In this document: positions 1 to 6,511 of the stretch, piece after piece
Position numbering within the stretch: position 1 is the stretch's first letter
How the letters are laid out: the number at the start of each line of letters is the position of its first letter
Assembly: GCA_017936725.1 (NCBI GenBank)
Contig: JAGBEZ010000038.1
Location: 1 to 6,725 of the forward strand
Source of the DNA: Agathobacter sp.
Lineage (GTDB): Bacteria > Bacillota_A > Clostridia > Lachnospirales > Lachnospiraceae
Direction: 5' to 3'
Length of the DNA stretch: 6,725 bases
Made by a program: the position numbers and the translations under genes
Notes under the pieces: generated by a model
Database searches by the model: none
The model's input: only the letters and a program-made list of their open reading frames with translations
What the model was told of the DNA's origin: nothing

Positions 1-237
1 TACTATCTCGTAGGGGATAACCAGACGGTGATAGAGGGGCCTGTGGCTAGAGGGCAGATTTTTGGAGTTGTGACCAAGGTGATTCGCGATGGCGTAGAGA
101 TGGGGCCAGGCGATTTCTGGTGGGAAGCTTTTGCACATGTGTGGATTCGAATGATTCCTTTGCGGCGATTTGTGCTGCGAGTATATAGAATGCTTATAAA
201 GATTGGGAAAAAGGTACATGGCAGAAAAGAAAAATGA
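1..237 (+). CDS. S24/S26 family (signal peptidase I-like) serine peptidase, C-terminal end, partial
   Basis: The frame is open from base 1 and stops at TGA 235-237, giving the last 78 residues; the start lies left of the window. The first residues, YYLVGDNQTVIEGPV, resemble signal peptidase box E (a GDN core), and the following QIFGVVTKVIRDG matches the usual closing beta-strand (G-x-V type). The catalytic Ser and Lys boxes would lie upstream and cannot be checked. After the domain comes a basic, partly hydrophobic tail (WIRMIPLRRFVLRVYR and on to KIGKK) that could associate with the membrane. In the family these enzymes cut leader or signal peptides, or self-cleave regulators; the box E wording favours the signal peptidase (S26) side. 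The gene overlaps the ABC transporter start by 20 nt, implying translational coupling and a shared job in processing and export. GTG at 28 is internal to the domain and is not a start. Confidence 0.72.
   Translation, partial: YYLVGDNQTVIEGPVARGQIFGVVTKVIRDGVEMGPGDFWWEAFAHVWIRMIPLRRFVLRVYRMLIKIGKKVHGRKEK
208..214 (+). promoter_or_regulatory. Ribosome binding site that fixes the ABC transporter start
   Basis: The purine run AAAAAGG at 208-214 ends three bases before ATG 218. This site lies inside the 3' end of the peptidase gene. It supports ATG 218 over the in-frame TTG at 203, which has no comparable site upstream. The spacing is short, so the core may act weakly, helped by translational coupling to the overlapping gene. 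Confidence 0.5.
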
Positions 238-2005
238 ACCGAGAAGGTCGAATTTCGAGTCGATAGAGATTCTTCGTTCCAAGGTAAAGGATGGGACATT
301 TCGTGAGATTCTAGAGGATTGGAAATGGATTTTCTCTTATAGTAAAAAATATAAAGGTGCTATCGCTTTTTATATCGTGTTGGGAATTCTAAGCAGTACC
401 GTGGCGTTGGCAGGCAGTGTAGCGACGAAGTATCTGATTGATATCATTATCGGGCAAAAGACCGAGATGATTGGCTGGCTGGCTGCGATTATGGTAGGCG
501 GTCTGGTGTTTAGTCTGGTGTTTAACGGACTCGTTAGCGCAATTAGTGCAAAAATATCGATTGATATCCACAATGATATTCAGGCGGATATTTTTGAACG
601 AATTATGGATGCGGACTGGCTGGCGATGAGTAATTACAGCAGTGGAGATATTCTAAACCGTTTCAATGGTGATGTGAGCATGGTCAGTGGGAATGCTATC
701 AGTTGGTTGCCGACGGTGATTATCAGTGCTTATAATTTTACAGCGACGTTTCTCGTGCTGTTCTATTATGACTGGATTATGGCGGTACTGGCGCTTGTTA
801 GTGCACCGCTACTTCTTCTGATGTCGAAGACAATCGCAAAGAAGCAGAGAGAGTATGGGAAGCGAATGCGTCAGATGAGCAGTTCGATGATGACCTTTGA
901 GGCGGAGACCTTTTATAATTACGATACGGTGAAGTCTTTTGGTGTTTCTCGTCAGTATGGAGGCAAAATGCGTCAGTGGCAGAAGAAGTACCGAAAACTT
1001 GCTTTAGAGTACAATTGGTTTTCGATTAAGACCACGACGATGATCACACTTTTGAACTCGCTGGTACAGATGGCGGCATTTGGCTACTGTGTGTTCCAAC
1101 TTTGGAATGGCGGTATTACATATGGTACGATGACTTTGTTCTTACAGCAGAGAAGTAAACTTTCCTCTGCTTTTCATAATGTGCTTTCCGTGGTTCCTTC
1201 TTTTTTGGATGCGTCTGTTTCGGCACATCGTATTCGTGAACTGGTAGAGCTTCCGATGGAGGGTCAAAATGAAGGCTATTGTGTGATGGATGCATACGCA
1301 GAGGAAGGCTTAGGTATTTGTATGGAGGATGTGCACTTTGGCTACGTAGAGGGGCAGAGTGTTATTCAGAAGTCAAACTTTTTGGCTTGCCCAGGCGAGA
1401 TTATCGGTCTGGTAGGTCCTTCGGGAGAGGGAAAGACGACGATGATTCGTTTGATTTTAGGTCTGATTTCACCAGAAGAGGGAAAGGCTTCGCTTGTAGC
1501 GGGCAATGGTCATGAGGTATCGCTTCAGGTGGAGACCAGACATTTGTTTTCTTATGTGCCACAGGGGAATACGATTCTTTCGGGCACGATTGCGGAGAAC
1601 CTGCGTATGGTAAAGGAGGATGCTTCGGACGAGGAGTTAGAGGATGCTTTAAAGGCGGCTTGCGCCTGGGAGTTTGTAACGAAACTGCCAAAGGGGATTC
1701 ACACCAATGTAGGCGAACGCGGAAAGGGTCTGTCCGAGGGACAGGCACAGCGTGTGGCGATTGCCAGAGCGCTGCTGCGTAATGCACCGATTTTGCTTTT
1801 GGATGAGGCAACTTCTGCTTTGGATGTGACAACGGAGCGTCAGGTGCTTTCGAATATTATGGAGAGATGCCCAAATAAGACTTGTATCGTGACGACGCAT
1901 CGTCCAAGTGTTTTAAATTTGTGTAAACGCGTGTATCGGGTGAAGGATGCCAGTGTAACGGAGCTTGATGAAAAAGAAGCGGGCAGACTGGCGATAGATT
2001 ATTAG
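218..2005 (+). CDS. ABC transporter, fused permease and ATP-binding protein (ABCB-type exporter half-transporter)
   Basis: This is a 595-residue protein with a type I exporter membrane domain (about 40-330) followed by a nucleotide-binding domain (about 365-590); it would work as a dimer in the cytoplasmic membrane. Hydrophobic stretches lie near residues 45-70, 84-109, 162-202 (two spans) and 275-310. The ATPase parts are complete: an A-loop Tyr near 376, Walker A GPSGEGKTT at 400-408, Q-loop Gln 449 in YVPQGN, signature LSEGQ at 505-509 (Glu in place of the usual third-position Gly), Walker B ILLLDE with catalytic Glu 530, the SALD D-loop and H-loop His 561. It has no N-terminal C39 peptidase domain, so any leader removal must be done by another protein; the overlapping S26-type peptidase is the obvious candidate. 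The substrate is unknown: peptide, lipid-linked product and drug are all possible. The 20-nt overlap upstream and the 9-nt gap downstream indicate one operon. Confidence 0.9.
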   Translation: MAEKKNEPRRSNFESIEILRSKVKDGTFREILEDWKWIFSYSKKYKGAIAFYIVLGILSSTVALAGSVATKYLIDIIIGQKTEMIGWLAAIMVGGLVFSLVFNGLVSAISAKISIDIHNDIQADIFERIMDADWLAMSNYSSGDILNRFNGDVSMVSGNAISWLPTVIISAYNFTATFLVLFYYDWIMAVLALVSAPLLLLMSKTIAKKQREYGKRMRQMSSSMMTFEAETFYNYDTVKSFGVSRQYGGKMRQWQKKYRKLALEYNWFSIKTTTMITLLNSLVQMAAFGYCVFQLWNGGITYGTMTLFLQQRSKLSSAFHNVLSVVPSFLDASVSAHRIRELVELPMEGQNEGYCVMDAYAEEGLGICMEDVHFGYVEGQSVIQKSNFLACPGEIIGLVGPSGEGKTTMIRLILGLISPEEGKASLVAGNGHEVSLQVETRHLFSYVPQGNTILSGTIAENLRMVKEDASDEELEDALKAACAWEFVTKLPKGIHTNVGERGKGLSEGQAQRVAIARALLRNAPILLLDEATSALDVTTERQVLSNIMERCPNKTCIVTTHRPSVLNLCKRVYRVKDASVTELDEKEAGRLAIDY

Positions 2006-2014
2006 GAGAGTTTT

Positions 2015-2749
2015 ATGATTGATATACATTCCCATGTGCTTCCGGGGTTGGATGATGGCTCCAAGGACATGTATGAGACCGTGGAGATGCTTACGATGGC
2101 GGCAGAGAGTGGTGTAACCGATATGATTGCGACACCGCATTGTAACATCCAGGGAACGTTTGAAAATTATTACAATAATCATTATATACAAACCTTTCGC
2201 GAGGTGCAGAAGGCGATAAACGAATTTGAAATTCCAATTCGCCTTTATCCAGGAGCGGAGGTTTTTGTGACGGAGGATTTACCAGATTTGATGTCAAGTG
2301 GCAAGATTCTGACTCTGAATGGGGGGCATTATATGCTTCTGGAGCTTGCGTTTGATGATACGCTAGAGTTTGCCAATGATATGCTTGAGAAGGTTTCTGC
2401 AATGGGCATTCGTCCAGTCATTGCACATCCGGAGCGATATGTATTTTTACAGCAAAGACCACGCACGGCTTATGAGTGGTATGAGAAAGGGTATGTGCTT
2501 CAGTGCAATAAGGGAAGTTTTACGGGGCGCTTTGGCAAACGCTGTGCGGTGGTGGCATATGAAATGTTGGGCCAGAACCTGGTGTCTGTGATTGCCAGCG
2601 ATGCGCATAGTTCTTCCCGCCGTACGCCAGTGCTAATGGATACGTATGAAGAACTGTTAGACGGCTTTGCTACAGATTATTTGGATATTCTTTTTGAGGA
2701 GAATCCGAGACGTATCCTGCAGGATAAACCTGTGATTAAACTATATTAA
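2015..2749 (+). CDS. CpsB/YwqE-type PHP-domain tyrosine-protein phosphatase
   Basis: This 244-residue protein is the normal length for the CpsB/CapC/YwqE family of metal-dependent phosphatases, which remove phosphate from tyrosine kinases controlling capsule or exopolysaccharide assembly. The metal-binding PHP pattern is complete: His5-Ser-His7 in MIDIHSHVLPGLDDGS with Asp14, His42 in ATPH, Glu110 in LLELAF, His138 in AHPERY, and Asp196 and His198 in ASDAHSS. The family closing motif NPRRIL is also present. No signal peptide or membrane segment is seen, so it should be cytoplasmic. The start is ATG 2015, preceded by AGGAGAG at 2004-2010, which begins inside the stop codon of the ABC gene. No BY-type tyrosine kinase (Wzd/Wze or YwqD-like) gene is in the window, so its usual partner is either upstream or absent. 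It is probably the last gene of the upstream operon, although no clear terminator follows it. Confidence 0.9.
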   Translation: MIDIHSHVLPGLDDGSKDMYETVEMLTMAAESGVTDMIATPHCNIQGTFENYYNNHYIQTFREVQKAINEFEIPIRLYPGAEVFVTEDLPDLMSSGKILTLNGGHYMLLELAFDDTLEFANDMLEKVSAMGIRPVIAHPERYVFLQQRPRTAYEWYEKGYVLQCNKGSFTGRFGKRCAVVAYEMLGQNLVSVIASDAHSSSRRTPVLMDTYEELLDGFATDYLDILFEENPRRILQDKPVIKLY

Positions 2750-2770
2750 AAAGAAATATAATAATATTAT

Positions 2771-2776
2771 GGAGAG
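2771..2776 (+). promoter_or_regulatory. Ribosome binding site that fixes the small bPH2 gene start
   Basis: GGAGAG at 2771-2776 sits 7 nt before ATG 2784, which is standard spacing. The upstream in-frame ATG at 2769 overlaps this site and has only AT-rich sequence before it, so 2784 is the preferred start. Confidence 0.7.
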
Positions 2777-2783
2777 AAAAGTT

Positions 2784-3263
2784 ATGGAAAAATTATCAAA
2801 ACGCGCGTTAGGCTGTATGTACACGGCATCCATCATTTGGGCGATTATCGGAGTGGGAATTCTGGTAGCGCTGAATTTGTTTTGGTTCCTTCCAGATGGA
2901 ATCAAAATAGCAACTACGATTTCGATTGTACTAGGAGTGCTTTTGGTAGCAAATGCCGCCATCAGTCCATATTTTCGTTTTCACAGATACCGCTACAGCA
3001 TAACCGATGATTTTATTGATATTTATGAGGGCTATATCTTTGTGGAAAGAAATATCGTGCCACTCGAGCGTTTACATAAAATGCAGACACTAAAAGGACC
3101 AATCGACCGTATCTTTAAGGTAGCAAAGGTAGTGGTAACTACGGCAGGCGGCGATGTGACCCTTCGCTTCTTAGATGAAGAAAAAGCGGATTTTATTGCA
3201 GAGAGTCTCGGCAAACGAATCAATCAGATCGTAGTGGAGAAGAGGGAAGAAGATGGAAAATAA
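2784..3263 (+). CDS. YdbS-like bPH2 (DUF304) domain membrane protein
   Basis: This 159-residue protein has two N-terminal membrane segments (about 11-33 and 40-62) followed by one bacterial PH domain of the bPH2/DUF304 type (about 66-150). The recognisable part runs FHRYRYSITDDFIDIYEGYI (residues 66-85), then FVERNIVPLERLHKMQTLKG (86-105), and a strand-rich end with TTAGGDVTLRFLDE. The size, topology and partner gene match Bacillus YdbS. In B. subtilis the ydbS-ydbT pair belongs to the SigW stress regulon and contributes to resistance against antimicrobial compounds from related bacilli; the mechanism is not settled. Here the gene overlaps the large bPH2 gene by 11 nt (3253-3263), so the two products are probably made together and may form a membrane complex. 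A start at ATG 2769 would add five residues. The function in this organism is inferred from family and pairing only. Confidence 0.85.
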   Translation: MEKLSKRALGCMYTASIIWAIIGVGILVALNLFWFLPDGIKIATTISIVLGVLLVANAAISPYFRFHRYRYSITDDFIDIYEGYIFVERNIVPLERLHKMQTLKGPIDRIFKVAKVVVTTAGGDVTLRFLDEEKADFIAESLGKRINQIVVEKREEDGK

Positions 3264-4755
3264 GATTAAGTTTCGAAACCATATCTCCGTGATTCTGGAA
3301 AACTCTTTGAAAGTGATATTTACGATTGTTGCAGTTTTTCTCTTAAATTTTCTTTCAGATATAGAAGAGAGCGGAATGCAAAGCGGGGATATCCTTTGGA
3401 TGCTACTCATTTTTGCAGCAATACTGGCACTTTTATTAGGTTACCAGGTTCTTATATGGGCAAAGACATATATTACTCTCGATGAAAATACACTTGTGAT
3501 AGAGCGAAATACTCTCAACAAGAAAAAGAATACGATAGGACTCAAAAACGTATCCAATGTAAACTTGGAACAGAATTTGCTAGAAATGCTGCTTGGCACC
3601 TGCAAAGTGAAACTGGACACGAACAGCCTCTCGACAGCGGACCAGACAGACGTAAATATCGTTTTGAAAAAATCGGACGCGGAAAAGTTTCGTGCACTGG
3701 TACTGGCTAGGGCAGAGGGCATGGAGATGGCAGAAGCGATACAGCATGCCACGAAGAGTGAAGAGACAACTGCAGGCGAAAATTCAAGCGACGAAACCAA
3801 TCTGTTAAGAGGTGACCTAGGGGATATTATTCTGCATGGATTGTTCTCGATACGAATATATGCGATTGTAATCAGTATTGCTTTTTTGGTGTTTGAAATA
3901 GCACTCGTATCCGGATTATTCCAAGCACTTGCTGCAGGGGAACCAGTTGATTTTGCAGAAATCATGTCTCTTGTATTTTCGGGATTTTGGCTTGCGGCTA
4001 TTTCCCTGACAGGTATCGTGAGAGAATTCGTGAAATATCTCAATTTTAGCATCGAGCGAAAAAAGGACAAAGTATATTTAAACTACGGCCTTTTCAAAAA
4101 AGTAGCCTACTCCGTTCCAGTAGACAAAATCAACGGAATCAAGCTCACGCAGACACTAATTGCCCGTATGGCAAAGCGCTACATGGTAGAAATTATCAAC
4201 GTGGGTATGGATGATGACGACAACGAAGTAAACACTTTCTTCCTTCCATATGCGAAGATAGATAAGATAAAAGACCAGTTACATCTACTACTTCCAGAGT
4301 TTGACGAAGCATTGGAAATCAAAGAAGAAAAACAGCCAGCGGCGGTTTGGCTTTTCAGTATTCCTTGGTGGATTTTGTATGTTGTGATAGTAGCCGTGAT
4401 CTATGTGATGGTTGGAAACTACGCAGAGGATCCAGAGCTAAAAAATGCGGTGATTTTTGCAGCGATAGTGATAGCGGCATGGCGTCTGATTTGCAAACTC
4501 GCAGGCTTTTTCACGAAAGCGATCAAAGTTGATGAGAAGTTTCTTAAAATCGTGGATGGTGGTTTTGCAAAGCGCACACTTTTTGTCAAATACGACAAGA
4601 TTCAGTATGTGACAGGAAAACAATGCGTGATAGCAAAGCATTTTGGAATTCAAAAAGGAACCATATCTCTTTTGGCGTCCTTAAAAAACCGCATCCATGA
4701 GCTGCCATATTTCAAGGAAAATGACATGGAACAGTTGAAAAACCGATTGATTTAA
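3253..4755 (+). CDS. YdbT-like membrane protein with three bPH2 (DUF304) domains
   Basis: This 500-residue protein is built as three repeats of paired membrane segments plus a bPH2 domain. Membrane spans lie near 15-34 and 46-70, 197-222 and 236-258, and 365-387 and 397-420. PH-type regions lie near 73-150, 262-345 and 422-498. Each PH region opens in the same way with a short strand and basic turn (YITLDENTLVIERNTLNKKK; NFSIERKKDKVYLNYGLFKK; AIKVDEKFLKIVDGGFAKRT), which is the family pattern. An acidic run (Asp320-Asp323, Glu325) sits late in the second PH region, and a polar, acidic linker (about 155-190) separates units one and two. The length fits Bacillus YdbT (about 490 residues). The start ATG 3253 follows GAGGGAAGA (about 3242-3250) inside the small bPH2 gene. 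The family role is protection against membrane-active antimicrobials; the exact activity is unknown. Its 3' end contains the pgi promoter. Confidence 0.85.
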   Translation: MENKIKFRNHISVILENSLKVIFTIVAVFLLNFLSDIEESGMQSGDILWMLLIFAAILALLLGYQVLIWAKTYITLDENTLVIERNTLNKKKNTIGLKNVSNVNLEQNLLEMLLGTCKVKLDTNSLSTADQTDVNIVLKKSDAEKFRALVLARAEGMEMAEAIQHATKSEETTAGENSSDETNLLRGDLGDIILHGLFSIRIYAIVISIAFLVFEIALVSGLFQALAAGEPVDFAEIMSLVFSGFWLAAISLTGIVREFVKYLNFSIERKKDKVYLNYGLFKKVAYSVPVDKINGIKLTQTLIARMAKRYMVEIINVGMDDDDNEVNTFFLPYAKIDKIKDQLHLLLPEFDEALEIKEEKQPAAVWLFSIPWWILYVVIVAVIYVMVGNYAEDPELKNAVIFAAIVIAAWRLICKLAGFFTKAIKVDEKFLKIVDGGFAKRTLFVKYDKIQYVTGKQCVIAKHFGIQKGTISLLASLKNRIHELPYFKENDMEQLKNRLI

Positions 4756-4764
4756 TAGTATAAT
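4735..4764 (+). promoter_or_regulatory. Predicted sigma-A-type promoter of pgi
   Basis: A -35 box TTGAAA at 4735-4740 and a consensus -10 box TATAAT at 4759-4764 are separated by 18 nt. Transcription would begin near 4770-4773, giving a leader of about 35 nt before ATG 4806. The -35 box lies inside the last codons of the large bPH2 gene and the -10 box lies 4 nt beyond its stop codon. pgi can therefore be expressed independently of the genes upstream. Assigned by eye from consensus match and position. Confidence 0.7.
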
Positions 4765-4789
4765 AGAGGTAATCAAAAGCACGAAATTT

Positions 4790-4796
4790 GGGGAGG
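4790..4796 (+). promoter_or_regulatory. Strong ribosome binding site of pgi
   Basis: GGGGAGG at 4790-4796 lies 9 nt before ATG 4806. It overlaps the in-frame TTG at 4788, ruling that codon out as a sensible start. The strength fits a highly expressed glycolytic gene. Confidence 0.75.
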
Positions 4797-4805
4797 CTAT
4801 ATATA

Positions 4806-6386
4806 ATGGTGAATTGGATAAATTTAGACAAAGTAGAGGCTTACAAAGAGCTCGAAGCTGCTGCGAAAGTAAATTTAAAAGAAGTAATGTCTGGCGATAA
4901 TGGGGCGGAACGCGTAAAGAAGTACAGTGTTCCTATGGCAGAAGGCATGGCTTACAACTACGCAGCAAAACAGGTAGATGACAATATTCTTGCAATCTTA
5001 GGAAAACTTGCAGAAGAAACACAGTTGGTTGACAAATTTGCCGCGCTTTACAACGGCGAAATGATTAACACAGGTGAAAAGAGACTGGTTCTTCATCATA
5101 TGTGCCGTGGTCAGCTCGGCGACGCAGTAATCGCGGATGGCGGTGACAAGCGTGAATTCTACACAGGCGAACAGAAAAAGATTGCAGAATTTGCAAATAA
5201 AGTACATAGTGGTGAAATCGCAAATGCGGATGGGGAAAAATTCACCACAGTCGTTCAGATTGGTATCGGCGGAAGTGACCTCGGTCCTCGCGCGATGTAC
5301 CTCGCACTTGAAAACTGGGCAAAGGTAAACAACACCCTTAAGATGGAAGCAAAGTTCATCAGTAACGTTGACCCAGATGATGCAGCAGGCGTACTTGCGA
5401 CACTTGACCTTCCGCATTCCCTTTTCATCTTAGTTTCGAAATCAGGAACCACACTGGAAACACTTACAAACGAATCCTTTGTGAAAAACGCATTAAAAGA
5501 AGCAGGACTTAACCCTGCAAACCATATGGCATGTGTGACAAGTGCCACATCACCACTTGCAAAGAGTGCAGACTACTTAGCAGCCTTCTTTATGGATGAC
5601 TACATTGGCGGACGTTTCTCGTCTACCTCAGGGGTAGGTGGCGCCGTTCTTTCCTGTGCATTCGGACCAGAAGTATTCGCACAGTTCCTTGAAGGCGCAG
5701 CGGCAGCAGACAAGACAGCAACCAATGCAAATATTTTTGAAAACCCAGCAATGCTCGACGCATTAATCGGTGTATACGAAAGAAACGTACTCGGTTACTT
5801 AGATACCGCAGTGCTTCCATATTCACAGGCACTTAGCCGTTTCCCAGCGCACTTACAGCAGCTCGACATGGAGTCAAACGGCAAATCCGTAAACCGCTTC
5901 GGTGAACCTGTTGATTATGTAACCGGACCTATCATCTTCGGCGAACCAGGAACAAACGGACAGCATTCCTTCTATCAGTTATTACATCAGGGAACCAATA
6001 TTATCCCACTTCAGTTCGTAGGATATAAGAACAACCAGATGGAAAACGATATCATAATCGAAGGAAGCACAAGCCAGGCGAAACTCTGTGCAAACGTAGT
6101 AGCACAGATCGTAGCATTTGCCTGCGGCAAAGAAGATGACGATAGAAATAAATATTTCGAAGGCGGACGCCCATCAAGTATCATCATCGGTGACAAACTC
6201 ACCCCAGCATCTCTTGGCGCACTTCTTTCTCACTTCGAAAACAAAGTTATGTTCCAGGGATTCGTATGGAACGTAAACAGCTTCGACCAGGAAGGCGTAC
6301 AGCTTGGTAAAGTTTTGGCAAAGAAAGTACTTGCACATGACACCGAGGGTGCGCTGAAAGAATATAGTGATTTATTAGGAATTTAA
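4806..6386 (+). CDS. pgi: Glucose-6-phosphate isomerase
   Basis: This cytoplasmic enzyme interconverts glucose 6-phosphate and fructose 6-phosphate in glycolysis and gluconeogenesis. The protein has 526 residues and two SIS sugar-phosphate-binding domains. Visible family blocks are GIGGSDLGP (153-161), FISNVDPDDA, SKSGTT (211-216, phosphate binding), GGRFSSTSGVGG, MESNGK (catalytic-base Glu356), GEPGTNGQHSFYQLLHQGT (His387) and NSFDQEGVQLGK (Lys502). These match E. coli Glu355, His386 and Lys514, so the enzyme should be active. It is the long form (about 525-550 residues) rather than the roughly 450-residue form typical of Bacillus. The region GGRFSSTSGVG is a little unlike the more usual GGRYS-x-x-(S/T)-x-x-G. 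Codons ending in C or A are common, and the strong promoter and ribosome site suggest high expression. ATG 4806 was chosen for its ribosome site. The gene is closed by the hairpin at 6423-6457. Confidence 0.97.
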   Translation: MVNWINLDKVEAYKELEAAAKVNLKEVMSGDNGAERVKKYSVPMAEGMAYNYAAKQVDDNILAILGKLAEETQLVDKFAALYNGEMINTGEKRLVLHHMCRGQLGDAVIADGGDKREFYTGEQKKIAEFANKVHSGEIANADGEKFTTVVQIGIGGSDLGPRAMYLALENWAKVNNTLKMEAKFISNVDPDDAAGVLATLDLPHSLFILVSKSGTTLETLTNESFVKNALKEAGLNPANHMACVTSATSPLAKSADYLAAFFMDDYIGGRFSSTSGVGGAVLSCAFGPEVFAQFLEGAAAADKTATNANIFENPAMLDALIGVYERNVLGYLDTAVLPYSQALSRFPAHLQQLDMESNGKSVNRFGEPVDYVTGPIIFGEPGTNGQHSFYQLLHQGTNIIPLQFVGYKNNQMENDIIIEGSTSQAKLCANVVAQIVAFACGKEDDDRNKYFEGGRPSSIIIGDKLTPASLGALLSHFENKVMFQGFVWNVNSFDQEGVQLGKVLAKKVLAHDTEGALKEYSDLLGI

Positions 6387-6422
6387 TTTATCAGAAAATG
6401 TAGAAAAGTAGAGTATTACACA

Positions 6423-6457
6423 AAAAAATCACAGTTTTTTAAAAACTGTGATTTTTT
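6423..6457. terminator. Bidirectional Rho-independent terminator between pgi and the marR-type gene
   Basis: The inverted repeat ATCACAGTTTTT (6428-6439) and AAAAACTGTGAT (6441-6452) is perfect and is extended by an A run on the left (6423-6427) and a T run on the right (6453-6457). The + strand reads a hairpin followed by a U-rich tail for pgi, 36 nt after its stop codon. The - strand reads the same for the convergent regulator, about 55 nt after its stop. The apex is A/T only, so the real loop is a few bases of the central T/A run. Confidence 0.9.
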
Positions 6458-6511
6458 ATTGGGATTAACCTTGATTTTTATAATAATTGCGAGAATATGA
6501 CTAGACTCGAT

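Noticed and set aside
203..217. Upstream TTG start for the ABC transporter
   Set aside because: It has no purine-rich site at proper spacing, while ATG 218 has one and begins a typical charged N-terminus.
1401..1832. Open frame on the - strand (143 codons) opposite the ATP-binding domain of the ABC gene
   Set aside because: The product is Pro, His and Lys rich with low-complexity features, and it lies opposite the conserved Walker A to Walker B region that fixes the + strand frame.
3441..4070. Long open frame on the - strand (209 codons) opposite the large bPH2 gene
   Set aside because: The product is rich in Ser, Ile and Phe with no recognisable domain. The + strand frame in the same place has full bPH2 and membrane pattern, so this is an antisense shadow.
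4788..4805. Upstream TTG start for pgi
   Set aside because: The strong GGGGAGG site lies over and after this codon and is placed to serve ATG 4806.
4998..5417. Open frame on the - strand (139 codons) opposite pgi
   Set aside because: No domain pattern is seen, and it lies opposite conserved pgi motifs.
6387..6422. Possible small gene or regulatory RNA between the pgi stop and the hairpin
   Set aside because: It is only 36 AT-rich bases with no start and ribosome site pair and no structure other than the terminator.
6458..6511. Possible operator or repeat in the gap between the terminator and the regulator's stop codon
   Set aside because: Only imperfect matches of about 4 bp around TAGACTCGATCTA were seen. 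The spot is downstream of both genes, a poor place for an operator.
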